In this document: positions 24,314 through 36,235 of the stretch, piece after piece
How the letters are laid out: every line of letters begins with the position of its first letter
Position numbering within the stretch: the first letter of the stretch is position 1
Notes under the pieces: generated by a model
Told to the model about the DNA's origin: nothing
The model's input: only the letters and a program-made list of their open reading frames with translations
Database searches by the model: none
Program-made: the position numbers and the translations under genes
Origin: Smittia aterrima
Lineage: Eukaryota; Arthropoda; Insecta; Diptera; Chironomidae
Assembly: GCA_033063855.1 (NCBI GenBank)
Contig: CP093829.1
Coordinates: 16,771,537 to 16,835,536, forward strand
Length of the DNA: 64,000 nt
Reading direction: 5' to 3'

Positions 24314-24570
24314 ACTTAATTTTACAACTCGAAGATCAACGAAACAAATAGTTTTGGTAGAATGCAGCGCTAACAAGAAATTCGCCATTTACAGGTCACT
24401 GAACTCAGATTTGTCATAGAAAGTTCTTGATGGCCTTGAAAGGTCATTGACTCGTATACTGTCGAAATCTTATTTAAGTTTAGTGACAAAGGATTCAACA
24501 GCAACATGAAATGCATTCTTAAGTATCAAACACTCAAAATAATGTTAGGCAAGGATTTCTGATTAAATAA

Positions 24571-27500
24571 TTAACGGCCGTGATTGTCTGGAGGATTAAA
24601 AAAGTCCCAATGATGATGGTGAACTGATTTGTCGCCCATTCCCATTAGCACAAGTCCAGCGACGATGATTATCAAGATGATTAACGCAATGTGAAGATCT
24701 CTCTTGTTTTCGTCTTTGCAACTCGCTCTGAGAACTGCCATGAGATTTCCTCCTGATTCTTTAATTGCATTTCCACAAGCTCGGGCAAACTGGCCGCCCA
24801 AACCCATAACTGATTGATCGCCACCACGATTCCTCATTCTCTGCTCTCGTTGTTGATTGTCTTCTTCTGATGTCGAGCCTTTCCTTTTACTTGGTTGCTT
24901 CTTACGACGATGTGGCATTTGCGGAAGAGCGACTTCCTCTTCTGATGGATCCCTCAGTTCATAGAACGATGGCGGGATGTTTGTGGTTAATTCAGGGAAA
25001 TTAAATTGCGCAGGAAGAGGAGGTCGAGCTGGAGGATGTTCGTCAGTTTGATGTTCTGCACGTTCTGCATTTCTAACTCTTTCAACAATCTCTTCAATGA
25101 ATCCTGGTGGGAATTCTATTGACCTTGGACTCGGGACATTGTTCGTTGATTTCACTTCAAGATCGTTTGTGACAATTGTGTTGCTATCGATTTCTGAAGC
25201 AGAGATTCTTCCAGCATTGAGAGAAGTAACGCTGAGATTGTCGATTTCAAGACTAGAGAGATGCATATGACTTGTGAGTTGAGCTGGGAGTGTCTCGTTT
25301 GTTTTGTGATGATCAGAGAGTGCCTCATTTGTTTTGTGATGATCTTCCATAACGTGACCGTCTTCATGAATCACTGGCCGTTTAACAAATCGTTGAACGC
25401 ATGGTTCTTCGCAAACTTCAACTTCGTTATTAGCATCAGTCTCTGGAACAACTTCAGGCTCTCTTTGAGTATATTGAGTTCGAGTTTTCGTTACTGTGAC
25501 TATTTGGCTTTCATCAAATTCTGGCAAGACTTCTTTTTTCGTTTCTTTCTTCACTGGTTCTTCAATGACTGTTGATTTCCTTCTAGGTGGCGGCAATGGT
25601 GGCTCGTCAGCTTGTTCAACAGGCTCAGGAGTTTCTTCAGGCTGAGAAATCTCAACTCGAACTGAGCTTTCAACTGGACTTGATTGAATTTCATCATTTG
25701 ACGCTCGCAACCATTCGACTTCTTCTTGTGCGCTGCTCATCACAGACTCAATCATTTCTTCGATCTTTCTTTGCATTTCAGCATCGAAGTCATCTTCTTC
25801 TGCTGGTTTGTCCTCGATAAAGTTAACAGTTGACATCGAAACTTCTTGAATAATTTCTTCAGCAGCAACAATCGCATCAAAGTTATTGTTAACATCCAAG
25901 TTTTCACCTGCGGTCTCGTTTTGTTCGTCATCGCTATGAGGAATTCCATAATCATCGTAAGTTATTGGATGAATGAAAAGTCCAGCTTCAGTCAGAGTTT
26001 GTTCTTGACTTTGGAAAATTATTGGAGACGACTTCTTGCGCTCAACAACGACAGCTACAAAAATTAAAATTAATTAGATTTTAAATTATAAAACCAACGA
26101 GACTTTACCTGATGGAGTGATTGGTCGACTTAACGATCTTGATCGGGATCCTGAAGTTCGATCGGTCTTTCCTGATTTTTCAGACATTGATCTTTGACTG
26201 GAGTCTCTAAACCTTTGAATTCCACGAGATAAGTTCTCAGCTTCTGCGAGTTGACGAGCTCTTTCAAGTTCTGCTTCTTGTTCTTCTTTTAAAATATCTT
26301 CCAACGTTTTCATCTTTCCATCAGACGAAAGGAACTCATCGATGTCGCAATCTTCATTTTCGTCACAGACAAAGTCTTCGTCGAGCACAGGATCAGTTTG
26401 CGTCGAGACTTCAACTTCGACGACTTTTTCATGTTCTGAAAAGTCGGAGTCTTGTCGTGGCAGCGATTCTTTTACTTCGTGAAGTTGTTCGTCACTGAAA
26501 TCTGTTTCAACTGAGAGTTGTCCTGTAATCTTCTCAGCTCCATCGTCTTTATCAAACTTGTCCTCGTCATCGCCGCCTTCGTCTTTCTTGTGTTTCTTGT
26601 GTTCACGCTTTGGTCTAGGCGGAGGTGGTAAAGGTCGATCTTTCATTCTTCTGACAATCTCTCCTGATTTCAGTCGCAGAACCGCTGCGTTGTCATGATT
26701 TTCCTGATTGCTGTCCAAAATTTCCTCGTAATCATCATCATCGTTCTTAGTAATTCTGAAGCAATCGAGATATAAAAAACCAAATTAATTTACAAAAAGA
26801 ATTTAAAACTTACTGTGAAATTTCAACTAAGCTGCCTGACGACTTTCGTCTTGGAGGTTTGTTAGGAATAATTGTGCTGTACTTCTTTGCTGGACGGGGC
26901 GGCGGAGTTTCACTTTGGCGTTTCAAATGCGGCATCGTAGCGAACTGTCGCTCTCCAAGAGATTTTGTGGATCGCTTTCGTCTAACAGGTCGTGGAGGTA
27001 AATCTTTTCTCACTTGTGCGTATCTGAAAGAAAAATCAATCACTCAGACGTTCACTTGAAAACTCGAAGGTCACTTACCCATTTTCCTTGTCTTGAACAT
27101 TAAAAGTTTCAATTGAATCGTGTTTGAAAGAGTCGGCATCATCCAATGTATGAGCTGATATTTGAGAACGCGATCGAGTTCGACGTGGAGGCGTGGGAGT
27201 GAATTTTTCTTCTCTCGCCAACGGAACGAACTTCTGATCGTAGCGGAAAACCTGCACCTGTAATGAAAACATCAGTGGAAGAGATACTTAAGACTCTTCT
27301 TTGTTGGATACTCACATTCTGTTCAGCAAGAGCGGCACGTTCTTGAACTTTATCGTTGCGCAGATTTACGACGGGCTGAGGACTGCGTATTTTCTTCTTT
27401 CTACGTCTTGGTGGAGTTGGCGGGATTGGGAGATTCGAAATATTATAATCCATTTCATTGTCAAAGTCATCTTTGCCGATCATGTCGGGATGATCGAGTC

Positions 27501-30347
27501 CTTTCAAGATTTGTTGATGATAGAACAGTTCACGGTCGTTCATGTCTTCAATTAAATCGTCAGCATTGTAAGAATCAGGAATTGGATGATCTTCACTTAA
27601 ATCCATGTCGTCAGCGAGTTCACTTTCACATTCGCTTTTCTTCTGCTTGCGAACGGGTCGATCTGGTGGGAAAGTTTTATAAAAATCTTTGAAGGACGCG
27701 ACGTTCTGTTGTTGCCAACTGCTCTCTTCGTCGTCAACAGGAGGCTCTTGAGGTTTCTTGCCTTTCCGTTTCAAAGATCTGCTCGGGATTTCTGGTGTCA
27801 ATTCATGTTTTCCTTGATCAAAGCTTCGATCGAATCCTCCCATTTGAGCAAGTGCGTTATCTTCTGGTGTACTCAAACCTTCTTTGATAGCAGAGCTAAT
27901 ATAATCGCCAATGTGAATTTCATTTGAAATACGATTCTCTCTCAAGAAATAATCATCTTCATCGTCAAGATCTCCTTTGCGGCGTCTCGTGCCGGAGCTA
28001 CCAGAGCTTTGAGTTTCTTGGTTTGTTTGCGGTGTGTACGATCGATTGATGTCGGACTCGTTTTTGTATTGATCCATTGAGTATTTGTAATCGTCATCAT
28101 ATCGTAAAGCGTTGCCTTCTTCGAAATCGTCTTTAGCAGAATCTTTGTTCAACATCCCACTCCATAATAATTTATCTTCTTCGGATCCAACGTCTGATCC
28201 TTGTCGTTCAACCATTGGCTTCTTGTATCTCTCTTGTTTCGCCATCAAGTGGATCTCTTGATTCTCACGATCCATCTCATCAAGTTGACGTTGCTCTTCG
28301 TTCATTAAACGCTTCACAATCTCAAAATCTTCTCGTTCTTCTGTTGAACGTTCGTAATCTAAACGCATTCGACGTTCGATTGATGATTCTCGATCCAAAT
28401 CAGTTTCGCTGTTGAATTGCTGATACTTTCCACTCTCGGAATCATATTCGGGCCAGCGAGAAGCAACAGGTCCCCGTTGCGCAAATTGTCCTGAGACATT
28501 AGTAAACTCAATCGTCGGAGGAGTTTCTGATCTCACACTTTGATCGCTTCGTTCAGGGACTTTCTGTCGCTTGAATTTGTCTCTGATCATTCGAGGATAA
28601 GTTCCAAAGTCGAACTTCTTCTTCGTTGGCTCAGCAGTCGAGGCCTCGGGCGTTGTGTAGGAAGTCGTGTCAGTCACGACAGATTCTTCTTTCATTGACT
28701 TGCTTCTACCCAATTTTTTTCCAAGATTCGAGAATCGTCCACCCAATTTCAAGTCTGGCATACTTGGGCGTTCAACTTTGTTAAACTTGGGCATCGTTGG
28801 TTTCTTAAAGTTTGGCATCTTGAATGATTTTGACTTGGTTGGCGCCTCAGATGTTGACACGTCAACTGTCTCAATCGTCTCGACAATAGTTTCAGTTTCT
28901 ATTTCCTCGTCAGCAGGTGGTTCAATGTTCTCTTGAGCGATTTCAACAGCGACAGGCTTTTCCTTCGGCTTCTTCTTTATTTTGTTCTTGAAAATTCCGG
29001 CTTGAGCTTTAATCTTTTTGTGGAAGTTCATGCCACTCTCTTGAGCGTTCTTGATGAAATTTCTTTTGCGAGGAACGTCACGTTTGACAGGAGTCTCGTC
29101 GATGATCACAGCCTCGTCAAAAGTATTCTCTTGATGAACAGCGTGAGCTTCATCATCAACCATTGGCTCGATTTCTTTCGTGAAGAATCTGTTTTCGATT
29201 TCATTTTGAAAATCTTGAGCGCTGATGTTGTCATCGCTTTCTTGAGTTGGTGTTCTTAAGAATTTCTTTTCGTTGCCAGCATCTGTGTCAGAAGTCTTTC
29301 TCTTCTGTGAATCCGGATGATCAAGGTCAGTGACGGTCTCATCGAGCTGCGGCTCGCCGATTGGCTCGTACTCGTGATCGCTGAAAAAAAATGGAATGAA
29401 AATATTTTTAAAAACGAATTTCTCAAACACAACACAAAGCAAAAGCTTCGCCCGAGTTAATTTTAGAATGAAATTTTGTGACATTTTCTCTTATTTCCCT
29501 CTTACCGCTGGTCGTGCATCCTATCAAACTTTTGTAACCGATCGCGTATTGGAAATACCATTGGCGACATTCGATGATATTGATCAAAGTTTGGATTCTC
29601 ATTCGCGATCGAATTTCTTTTCGTGTAAGTTGGCTTCCCATAGTCAAAGCTGACAGTTTTTGTCATCTTCGGCATAGCTCTAATGTCGGCTGACGAGCCT
29701 TGCAATGAAGGAGCGTGTGACTGCGACATTGGACGATATCGATTAAGCAATGTCGAAGTCGAGTATCGATCTAAACTTTTCTGGCTACTGTATTGCCCTT
29801 GATGACTTGGTCTTATGTTTTGGCTTAGGTTCAAGTCTGGATAGTTTCGCGTGTAATTTTCGACCTCGATCGACGGAATACTTCGATTATCAAACGTTTG
29901 ATTTATTTTAATTGGGACACTTCTTTGATCAAAGGTAAGTGGTTGATTTATTTGACGCAGAGGTTCATGATCTTGATGTTGGGAGAAGTTCAAAGGTACG
30001 TCGCGTGAATCAACTCGATACGAAGTGTTACTGGTTTCTCCGTAATAATCAGGAGCTGACGATTTTCCAAAGCTTAATACACTTCCAGTCAAATCTTCTT
30101 CCTCGACTGTACTTTCAAGGATGTTCGGCCTTGAAGTGTTGATCGGTTTCTCACTGTCACTGAGTCTTGACGGTGGCCTCGAGCCGATTGGATTTATTCG
30201 TTCAGGAATTAAGGAATCGCTTTGGAAGAATTGACAAGCACACCGGACTTCTAAGGGAGCGGGTTGATTGCTTGCTGCTCGGGAGCGGGAGAGAGGTTTC
30301 TTATGGGGGACTGCACCTAGGGACGACGATCTGTAACGCGAACTCAT
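24571..30347 (-). CDS. Short isoform of the tail-anchored protein, alternative first exon
   Basis: An ATG at 30347 opens an 842-nt exon (30347-29506) encoding MSSRYRSSSLGAVPHKK and on. It ends in phase 2 and joins the shared exon starting at 29380. With the remaining exons it encodes 1808 residues. The long isoform exon ending at 31115 is also in phase 2 and can join the same acceptor, so the two 5' ends look mutually exclusive and imply an internal promoter near 30.4-30.9 kb. The alternative exon is Ser/Arg/Gln/Pro-rich, with many possible phosphosites and no recognisable domain. An alternative reading is two adjacent genes, but then the long upstream part would lack a terminal exon of its own apart from a short read-through end. 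Confidence 0.65.
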
Positions 30348-33300
30348 CTAAGACTGTCTATCACTTCCTCTCGTGAAAAATCAAATTCTTCACACTCAAA
30401 CTAACGCGTCTCGTGATGAGAACTATGCTCATTCATTCACTCCGTTTCATTAGATAAATATTATTACGTAAGGCACATGAAAGTACTTCGCGTCCAATAT
30501 TTTATTTTATTTAAATTCTTTTTCCTTTTTGCTATTTTTAGAATGATTTCCTCATCTCACACTTTTCGAGTCGGAAAATCTTCTTTTTTGAGCGACATTC
30601 GCTTTGTTATCAATTCAGTTACTCTTCACTTCCGATTGAGAGGTTGGAGAAATCATATTTACAATGGAAAATAAAACAAAAAGTTATCTCGAGACCGTTC
30701 GTGGGTCGATCTTTACGTCGCCATTTTTCGAAAGATACTAAGGAGCAAAGCAAAAAGTTAAATATAAATTTCCCCTGAGCTTCATCACTCAGAACACAGC
30801 CGCGATCATAATTCGCTCGTCTCACGAGAGAAGAAAAGTTTTTCCTTCTCGACGAGAGAATCATCGCTCACGATCTCGGATGAATGAAAATGAAATGAAG
30901 AACGATTTGAACTCTTTTGCCATTTAAATTTATTTTTTGTCATGTCCAAAAAGGAAAGCAGCTGTTAATACATTTGGTGAGTTTGGAATGTCGTTTAAAT
31001 ATTTTGTGTCCCTTCATAAAACGCCTGAAAGTTTTTGAAAACGTTTGAGAAAATGTCATAAGCTTCACTCGCATTGGGTTAGTCTGGAAACTACATAGGA
31101 AACTCGATACAAACCTCATTTTTGACCAGCGACTGCTGACTTTGATGGGAGATGTTGCTTCTGCTTCTTTTTTCACGATCACGTCTTCTTTTACAACTTG
31201 CTCAGGTTCGTCAGATTTCTCTGCTTCTTGAGCTTCGAGAGTTTCGCTGTGTGCAGCTTCCGGAGCTTCTTGAGTTTCAAAAGCTTCCGGAATTTCGCTT
31301 GTTTGAATTTTAGTTTCAACTGAATTTTCAATTTCACTTGATTCAACTTCCGGAGCTTTTGGTTCTACTGAAATTTCAGTTTCTTCGGGTTTGATGAAAG
31401 CATCAACTGTCATAAGTTCAACAAAGTTTTCAATTTGTTTTACTTCTTGTCTTTCTTCAAGATTTTTAAGCTCGTCTTCTATCAAAGTCATGCTGACATC
31501 AGATCCATCGTTCTTCAAACTTTCGACATCTCGTTCGAATGATGAGAGATCACGATCGAAAGTCGAATCATCAAAAGATTTTTTCTTGTTGCTATCGCTT
31601 TCACTTTCTTCAGCGAGAATTGAGAGATGAGCTTTGCTTGCTTCGTCAGATGAAGTTGAGTCTATTGATGAGATTGGAGCAAGAAGATGCATTTGCTTTA
31701 GAGATCCTTCAATTTTTTCTTCTCTGTCTTCATCTGAAATTTGTTTTTCCAATTCCTCGATTTTTGGAATTTTCTTCGCAAGCTCTTGTCTCATTTTGTC
31801 GTCTTGAGCTGACAATGACAAACGAATATTTTTGTTAAACTGTCTCGAGAATTCATCGAAGATTGGATCATCAATCGATCCAGCTTTGTGATAATGATGA
31901 ATGTTTGTGTCTGGTGCGGGAGGAGCACGTTCAACACTTTCGCCATCGTCAGTAATCTTTGAAATGTAATCTTCGATGTCTTCGTATTGGTGCTCGCGTT
32001 TCTTTGGCACGACTGGTGAGACTGTCTTTAAAGGCGATGAACTGCTTCTAATGGAAATCTCACGAGACTCAACGGTGCCTTCACGTTGCTGTTCAATCTT
32101 GTCATCGCTTTGCTTCGCAGTAGGCAGCTCGATGATCTCATCTGGCGTAACGTGCGCTTCATTTTCTCTGCGCTTAATGCTCGGTGATTCATCAAGTTTC
32201 ATTATTTCGACAGAGTCCTCGCTGTCTTGATGTTGAACAACGTACGAGGGATACTCGCGATGCTCTGACACTGGCGACTCTTTGAGTTTCAATATTTTCA
32301 CTTCTTCGTTGAGAACGATTTCATCTTTTCCCACGGAAAGTTTTTTGATCGATGGACGAGCAGCTTTGACTCGTTTGAATTGTTCGTCAGCCATATTCTT
32401 AATCTTTGTAAACGGATTCTTGATTTTCTTTTTCAACGATCCAGAGTCGAACTTTGACGTGTTTGGTTTGATGTTTTCCAAAAGTTTTTGTGATCTCTTG
32501 AGAATTCCTTTTGGCTCCGACTTCTCTTCAGCTGGAGCTTCTGGAACTTCTTCCTCGACGTCAGAATCTAAATTATCGTCACCCGATTTGATCGTTTCGT
32601 CGTCAGACAAGTCTTGAATATAATTTTCAGTTTCTTGAATTTCAATCTCGTCTTGAATTCGAACTTTCTTCTGTGATTTTGGAGTTCCTTGATCGTTCGA
32701 TGCTTTTCGCGCTGCTCTCGGCGATTGTTTGTAGCTTAAAATCGATTGTGGATCGTCATCTGGTCCGAGTGGTTCCTTATAAAGATGAGTCCAAGGATAA
32801 CCGCCCTGAGAATAAAAATATTAAGAAAACGTTCTCGATTAATTTGACAGTGAAGTTAGTGAGACGTTGGACAATCTTAGCGACGTTGCAGGTGAACAGA
32901 TGGAGGTACATACATTATCACCACTTACTTGTTCCTTTGATCTTTTCACGTCTTCCCATAAATATGTTTGAATTGGCACTGGCGGTTTGTCGTCTGTGTT
33001 CTCATTCACAGACTCGTCCTCTTCTTTTGGCATCGGTTCGCCATCAATTATCGTTTTATTTGCGTTTGAATCGCTTATTGATGGCTCTGTTGCTTCGAGT
33101 TTAGTATTTTCGTTAGCTGAGCTTGTTAGTTTGTCTGTTTCAGGCTCCTTGAGCTCATTAGTTGGTGTTACAGTGTTCAATTCTGCTTCTGACTCTTCAA
33201 TTTCTTTTTTGATCAGTTCGGCAGCTTCAGCTTTTTCGTCAACTACTTGCACATCAAATCTCGAGTTTTCTAATTCTGTGCTTACTTCCTCTTCAGGTGT

Positions 33301-36235
33301 GATTGCCTTGATTTCAAATTGAGTCTTCTCAACTTCAGATTGAACTTCTTTTCCTAATGGCGCTGCCTCTTGTAAAATCTCTGCGATTTCATGATCAACT
33401 TCGTCGATGCTTTCTTCAGACAATCGCTTGAATTTAAAGGGCACGATTTTTTCGAATTCGTTATCGAGGTTTACGTCTTTCTTCACAACGTCAACAATGT
33501 CTTCGTTATCACTTTCACTCTCGTCGTCACTCGCTTCAACTACAGCTGAGCTCTTATCACCACTCGCGCCCTTGGGTACTTTGATTAAGTTTTGTTTCTC
33601 GAGTATTGTCTGCGCCTCCGTTTGAGCAGCGCTCGGCAGGGAAACTAAAAATAAAATTTAAAAATACATTTTCTGATGAAAAACTTTTGAGCAGAATGAA
33701 AATGTGAGAGAACAAGTTTCTATGAGAAATTAGTTTGTGAAGGTCCATTTAATGTTTAATGCGGGGACGACAAAATTTGGGGTGAAAAGTCAAACACAAA
33801 CACCATCGTGGCGTATTGTTCAAACGATTACGCGCTTATAACAAATGAGTTCATTACCATAACGATTTACTACGCTCAAATATAAATAAACCATTCCGCA
33901 AATTAAAGCAGATTATCACTCTCTAAAATACTTTGTTACACCTTAAGCTAATGGAATGGTCGTCGCTGAACTGATTTTCATCGTTCGCTGGAGCAATTTG
34001 TTCACAAATATTCCAATCTATGTTCGTCAATGGTTTTGTTATCAACAACCGAAGTTAAACTTCGCTAGCTTTTCGCGACACACGCTCGTGGCTGTCTGAT
34101 AACGTTGTGCTGCTTGATTACATAACCGCTTCTAAATTATTTTCTCACTCCAAAGGTTTTTTTATAGTCACTTCAAACTCGAACGATTAACACAAGTTTG
34201 TTAATTTCCTTTTCTATTTGCGAGTGCTTTTATTATCACGACGTTCTCCACGACGTTCAGTTTATGTTTGGCGAGCTTTAAAAAATTATTTCAACAAAAT
34301 TATGAACTTGAGACTTTGCTGGCAGCTCATCGGAGCCGATCGTCTACAATCGTAGATTAAATTCAATTATTTTTGTGCGATGAAGCATTGAAGAAAAGAC
34401 GGGATAAGTCTGAGACCTCAGGGAATCCAAAAGACATTGAATTCTCTTTAGGAAATCTTGTTAGTGTAAAGAGGAAACTCGTCGTGAGAATTTTCTTTTT
34501 TATATTTCTCGATTTTCTCGATTTTGAAAACTTCAGCAATTTTCACATTACGACTAGTTCAAAAACTTATATTTGTAAATGATCGGAAAATTCCACGAGA
34601 AACTCGGAAAATTCTTGTGTCAACTTCGAAACTATTTAAACAATGGAAGTCGATTTCCTTCCAAACAATTGAATAACTTGAGCAAACAATTCGCTGAGCA
34701 TTCCATCGCGTCATCGTTTCAGAAGGTTAAACAAGAATTTATTTTCAGTTTCTGTTCTAGTGACCAAGAAAATTTGTCTGCTTGTAAAAATATATTTTAA
34801 CTCATAAACCAATTCCGCTCGTTTTCTTTTTCAATTCTCTGGCGAGGAAATTATTTTAGGAAAAATGAAAAGCGAGTGACACAAATGCCGTTACGTGAGG
34901 CTTTGTTGTGGGAGCAGAGTCAAGGGTCCCCTCAATTAATGAACTTTACTAATTTATTCGTAGAATTTATCTTCTTAGTGTCAGTGAAATTCAATAAATT
35001 CCGATTAAAAAGGGTGAGCCCGTCCATTCGAATCAATTTTCCAGATGATTAGATGAGCAAGGCCGGCAGTTTACTTATTATTTATGTTCTTGAAGCGTCT
35101 GGGGCATCAAGTTTTGTGAGCGGCGGAAATCTGTTTATCTCTCGATCGTTTTTTCTTTTCGTAAAAATATTTTTCATTTTTTTTCTCGCGGCATGGAAGG
35201 AAGTAAATTTTCATTTCGAGAAGTTTTGAGCCAGAACACAACAGAACTGAAGCGAACATAAATCAAAACTCTCTTGCTCTGTTGATTTCGCAATCGTTTT
35301 TGCTCAACGCTGGAAAATCTGAATTAAATTTTTTTTAAAATTTTATTTTTACTCGACTTATTCTCGTAAATACGACGTGAGCATCGCGTTTATAAATAAA
35401 CTTGTTCAGTGTTTTTGGCACACGCGAAACTGATTTTTTGTTGCCTCCATTTCAATTTGTTGATGTTTGTTCTCCTGCGTGGATTAATGAATCGAGAACT
35501 TAAAATAAAAGTTTCTTTTTTTTGTCAAGATTTTTAAGGCGAGAATGGAACTTTCGTGAAAATCTAACTTTTATTCTTCCTCTCGTTGAAAAGAGAAGAA
35601 TGCGTGAACAACCAACAGTGACGCCTACGGTTTGGGTTTTACTGTTTGCAGTCGTTTAGTGATGGCAATAAATTTAGAAACTTATGAACTCGTAAATAAT
35701 ATTTAAACTCCTGAGGTAAATTAACTGCACCTTCGTAAACAGAGAAAAGATTAAAATTCGATGGAAGACAGTAAATTCGTCTTAGCTTACATAAGATCTC
35801 CTCTCGCACTTAATTTCCCAATTTACAGTCAAACCATGAACTCTTCCTGATATTTTATGGGTCAACGATTATGTTGCTAAGTTTATTCTTTGCTTATTAG
35901 ACCCGGAATTGCGTACAGACGTCGTAAGCTTGTTGTAATCAACAGAGATAACAGTTTATTATTGTCTTAACAATCACGAGCATCAACAGCAGAAATCTGA
36001 TAAAAGTGTGTTTGCCTCGGTTTCTGATACACTTTGCAAATGAAGAGAAAGTTTCTGAAGGAAAATGGATCACGAATTCGTATTTATAGACGCATTTATT
36101 TAATTGACGAGGGAGAGCTATGCGATCTGTCACGTTCTTATCGTTTCCAGAACAGAAACGATTTACAAAATGGTATGAGAAGGAAAATCGAATCGATTCC
36201 TCACCTCCTTGCTTGTCTCCTTCTTGCTTGTCCAT
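24571..36235 (-). CDS. Very large tail-anchored, Pro/Arg- and acid-rich protein (long isoform)
   Basis: Proposed exons: 36235-36205, 33644-32929, 32805-31115, 29380-27316, 27257-27079, 27023-26814, 26755-26109 and 26054-24571. They total 7023 nt and encode 2340 residues. Every junction keeps frame. The 31-nt first exon (MDKQEGDKQG) is the least certain part; it was chosen because ATG, phase and donor all fit across a 2.56-kb intron. The protein is highly charged and mostly disordered, with repeated Pro-rich basic motifs (PPTPPRRRKKK, LPPPPRPKREHK, PPLPPPRRKS) of the kind bound by SH3 domains. The C-terminus has one hydrophobic segment (LHIALIILIIIVAGLVLMGM, about residues 2300-2319) followed by a 21-residue tail containing four His and a Trp. 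I infer a cytoskeleton- or membrane-linked tail-anchored protein. I could not identify the family. Confidence 0.72.
25285..25350 (-). repeat. Internal tandem repeat in the tail-anchored protein gene
   Basis: Two adjacent copies encode DHHKTNEALS and DHHKTNETLP. The DNA copies are nearly identical, which suggests a recent in-frame slippage duplication in an otherwise disordered region. Confidence 0.7.
30929..30942 (-). terminator. Possible intronic stop and poly(A) signal in the tail-anchored gene
   Basis: If the donor at 31114-31113 is not used, the long-isoform frame runs on for 57 codons to TGA at 30942-30940. A minus-strand AATAAA at 30934-30929 follows at once. This could make a truncated, soluble form without the membrane anchor. 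The read-through peptide is basic and unrecognised. Confidence 0.3.
33645..36204 (-). other. First intron of the tail-anchored gene (proposed), 2.56 kb
   Basis: This is bounded by the donor GTGAGG after 36205 and the acceptor ATTTTTAG before 33644. No supported ORF lies inside. It may hold regulatory sequence or further untranslated exons. If the first exon is wrong, the true start lies elsewhere in or beyond this stretch. Confidence 0.45.

Larger units (their letters stand above)
22848..24470 (+). repeat. Diverged tandem duplication: C-terminal module plus 3' flank
   Basis: Unit 1 comprises the coding module at 22848-22926 and 3' flank at about 23105-23275. Unit 2 comprises the module at about 24162-24239 and flank at about 24272-24455. 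Matching flank blocks in order include AGTGTCAAAAAT, a poly(A) signal, ACTCGAAGA, ATTTACAGGT, ATTTGTCAT.GAAAGTTC and TGGCCTTGAA. The coding tail of copy A from 22927 to 23063 has no counterpart in copy B. Confidence 0.75.

Noticed and set aside
24571..24690. Canonical KASH domain at the end of the tail-anchored protein
   Set aside because: The terminal PPPx motif is missing, and I see none of the conserved residues around the membrane segment that I know from klarsicht or nesprins. Kept only as a question.
27301..33625. Numerous plus-strand ORFs opposite the tail-anchored gene
   Set aside because: They are antisense shadows of its exons: Ser/Leu/Phe-rich translations of Glu/Lys/Asp-rich coding sequence, without splice continuity.
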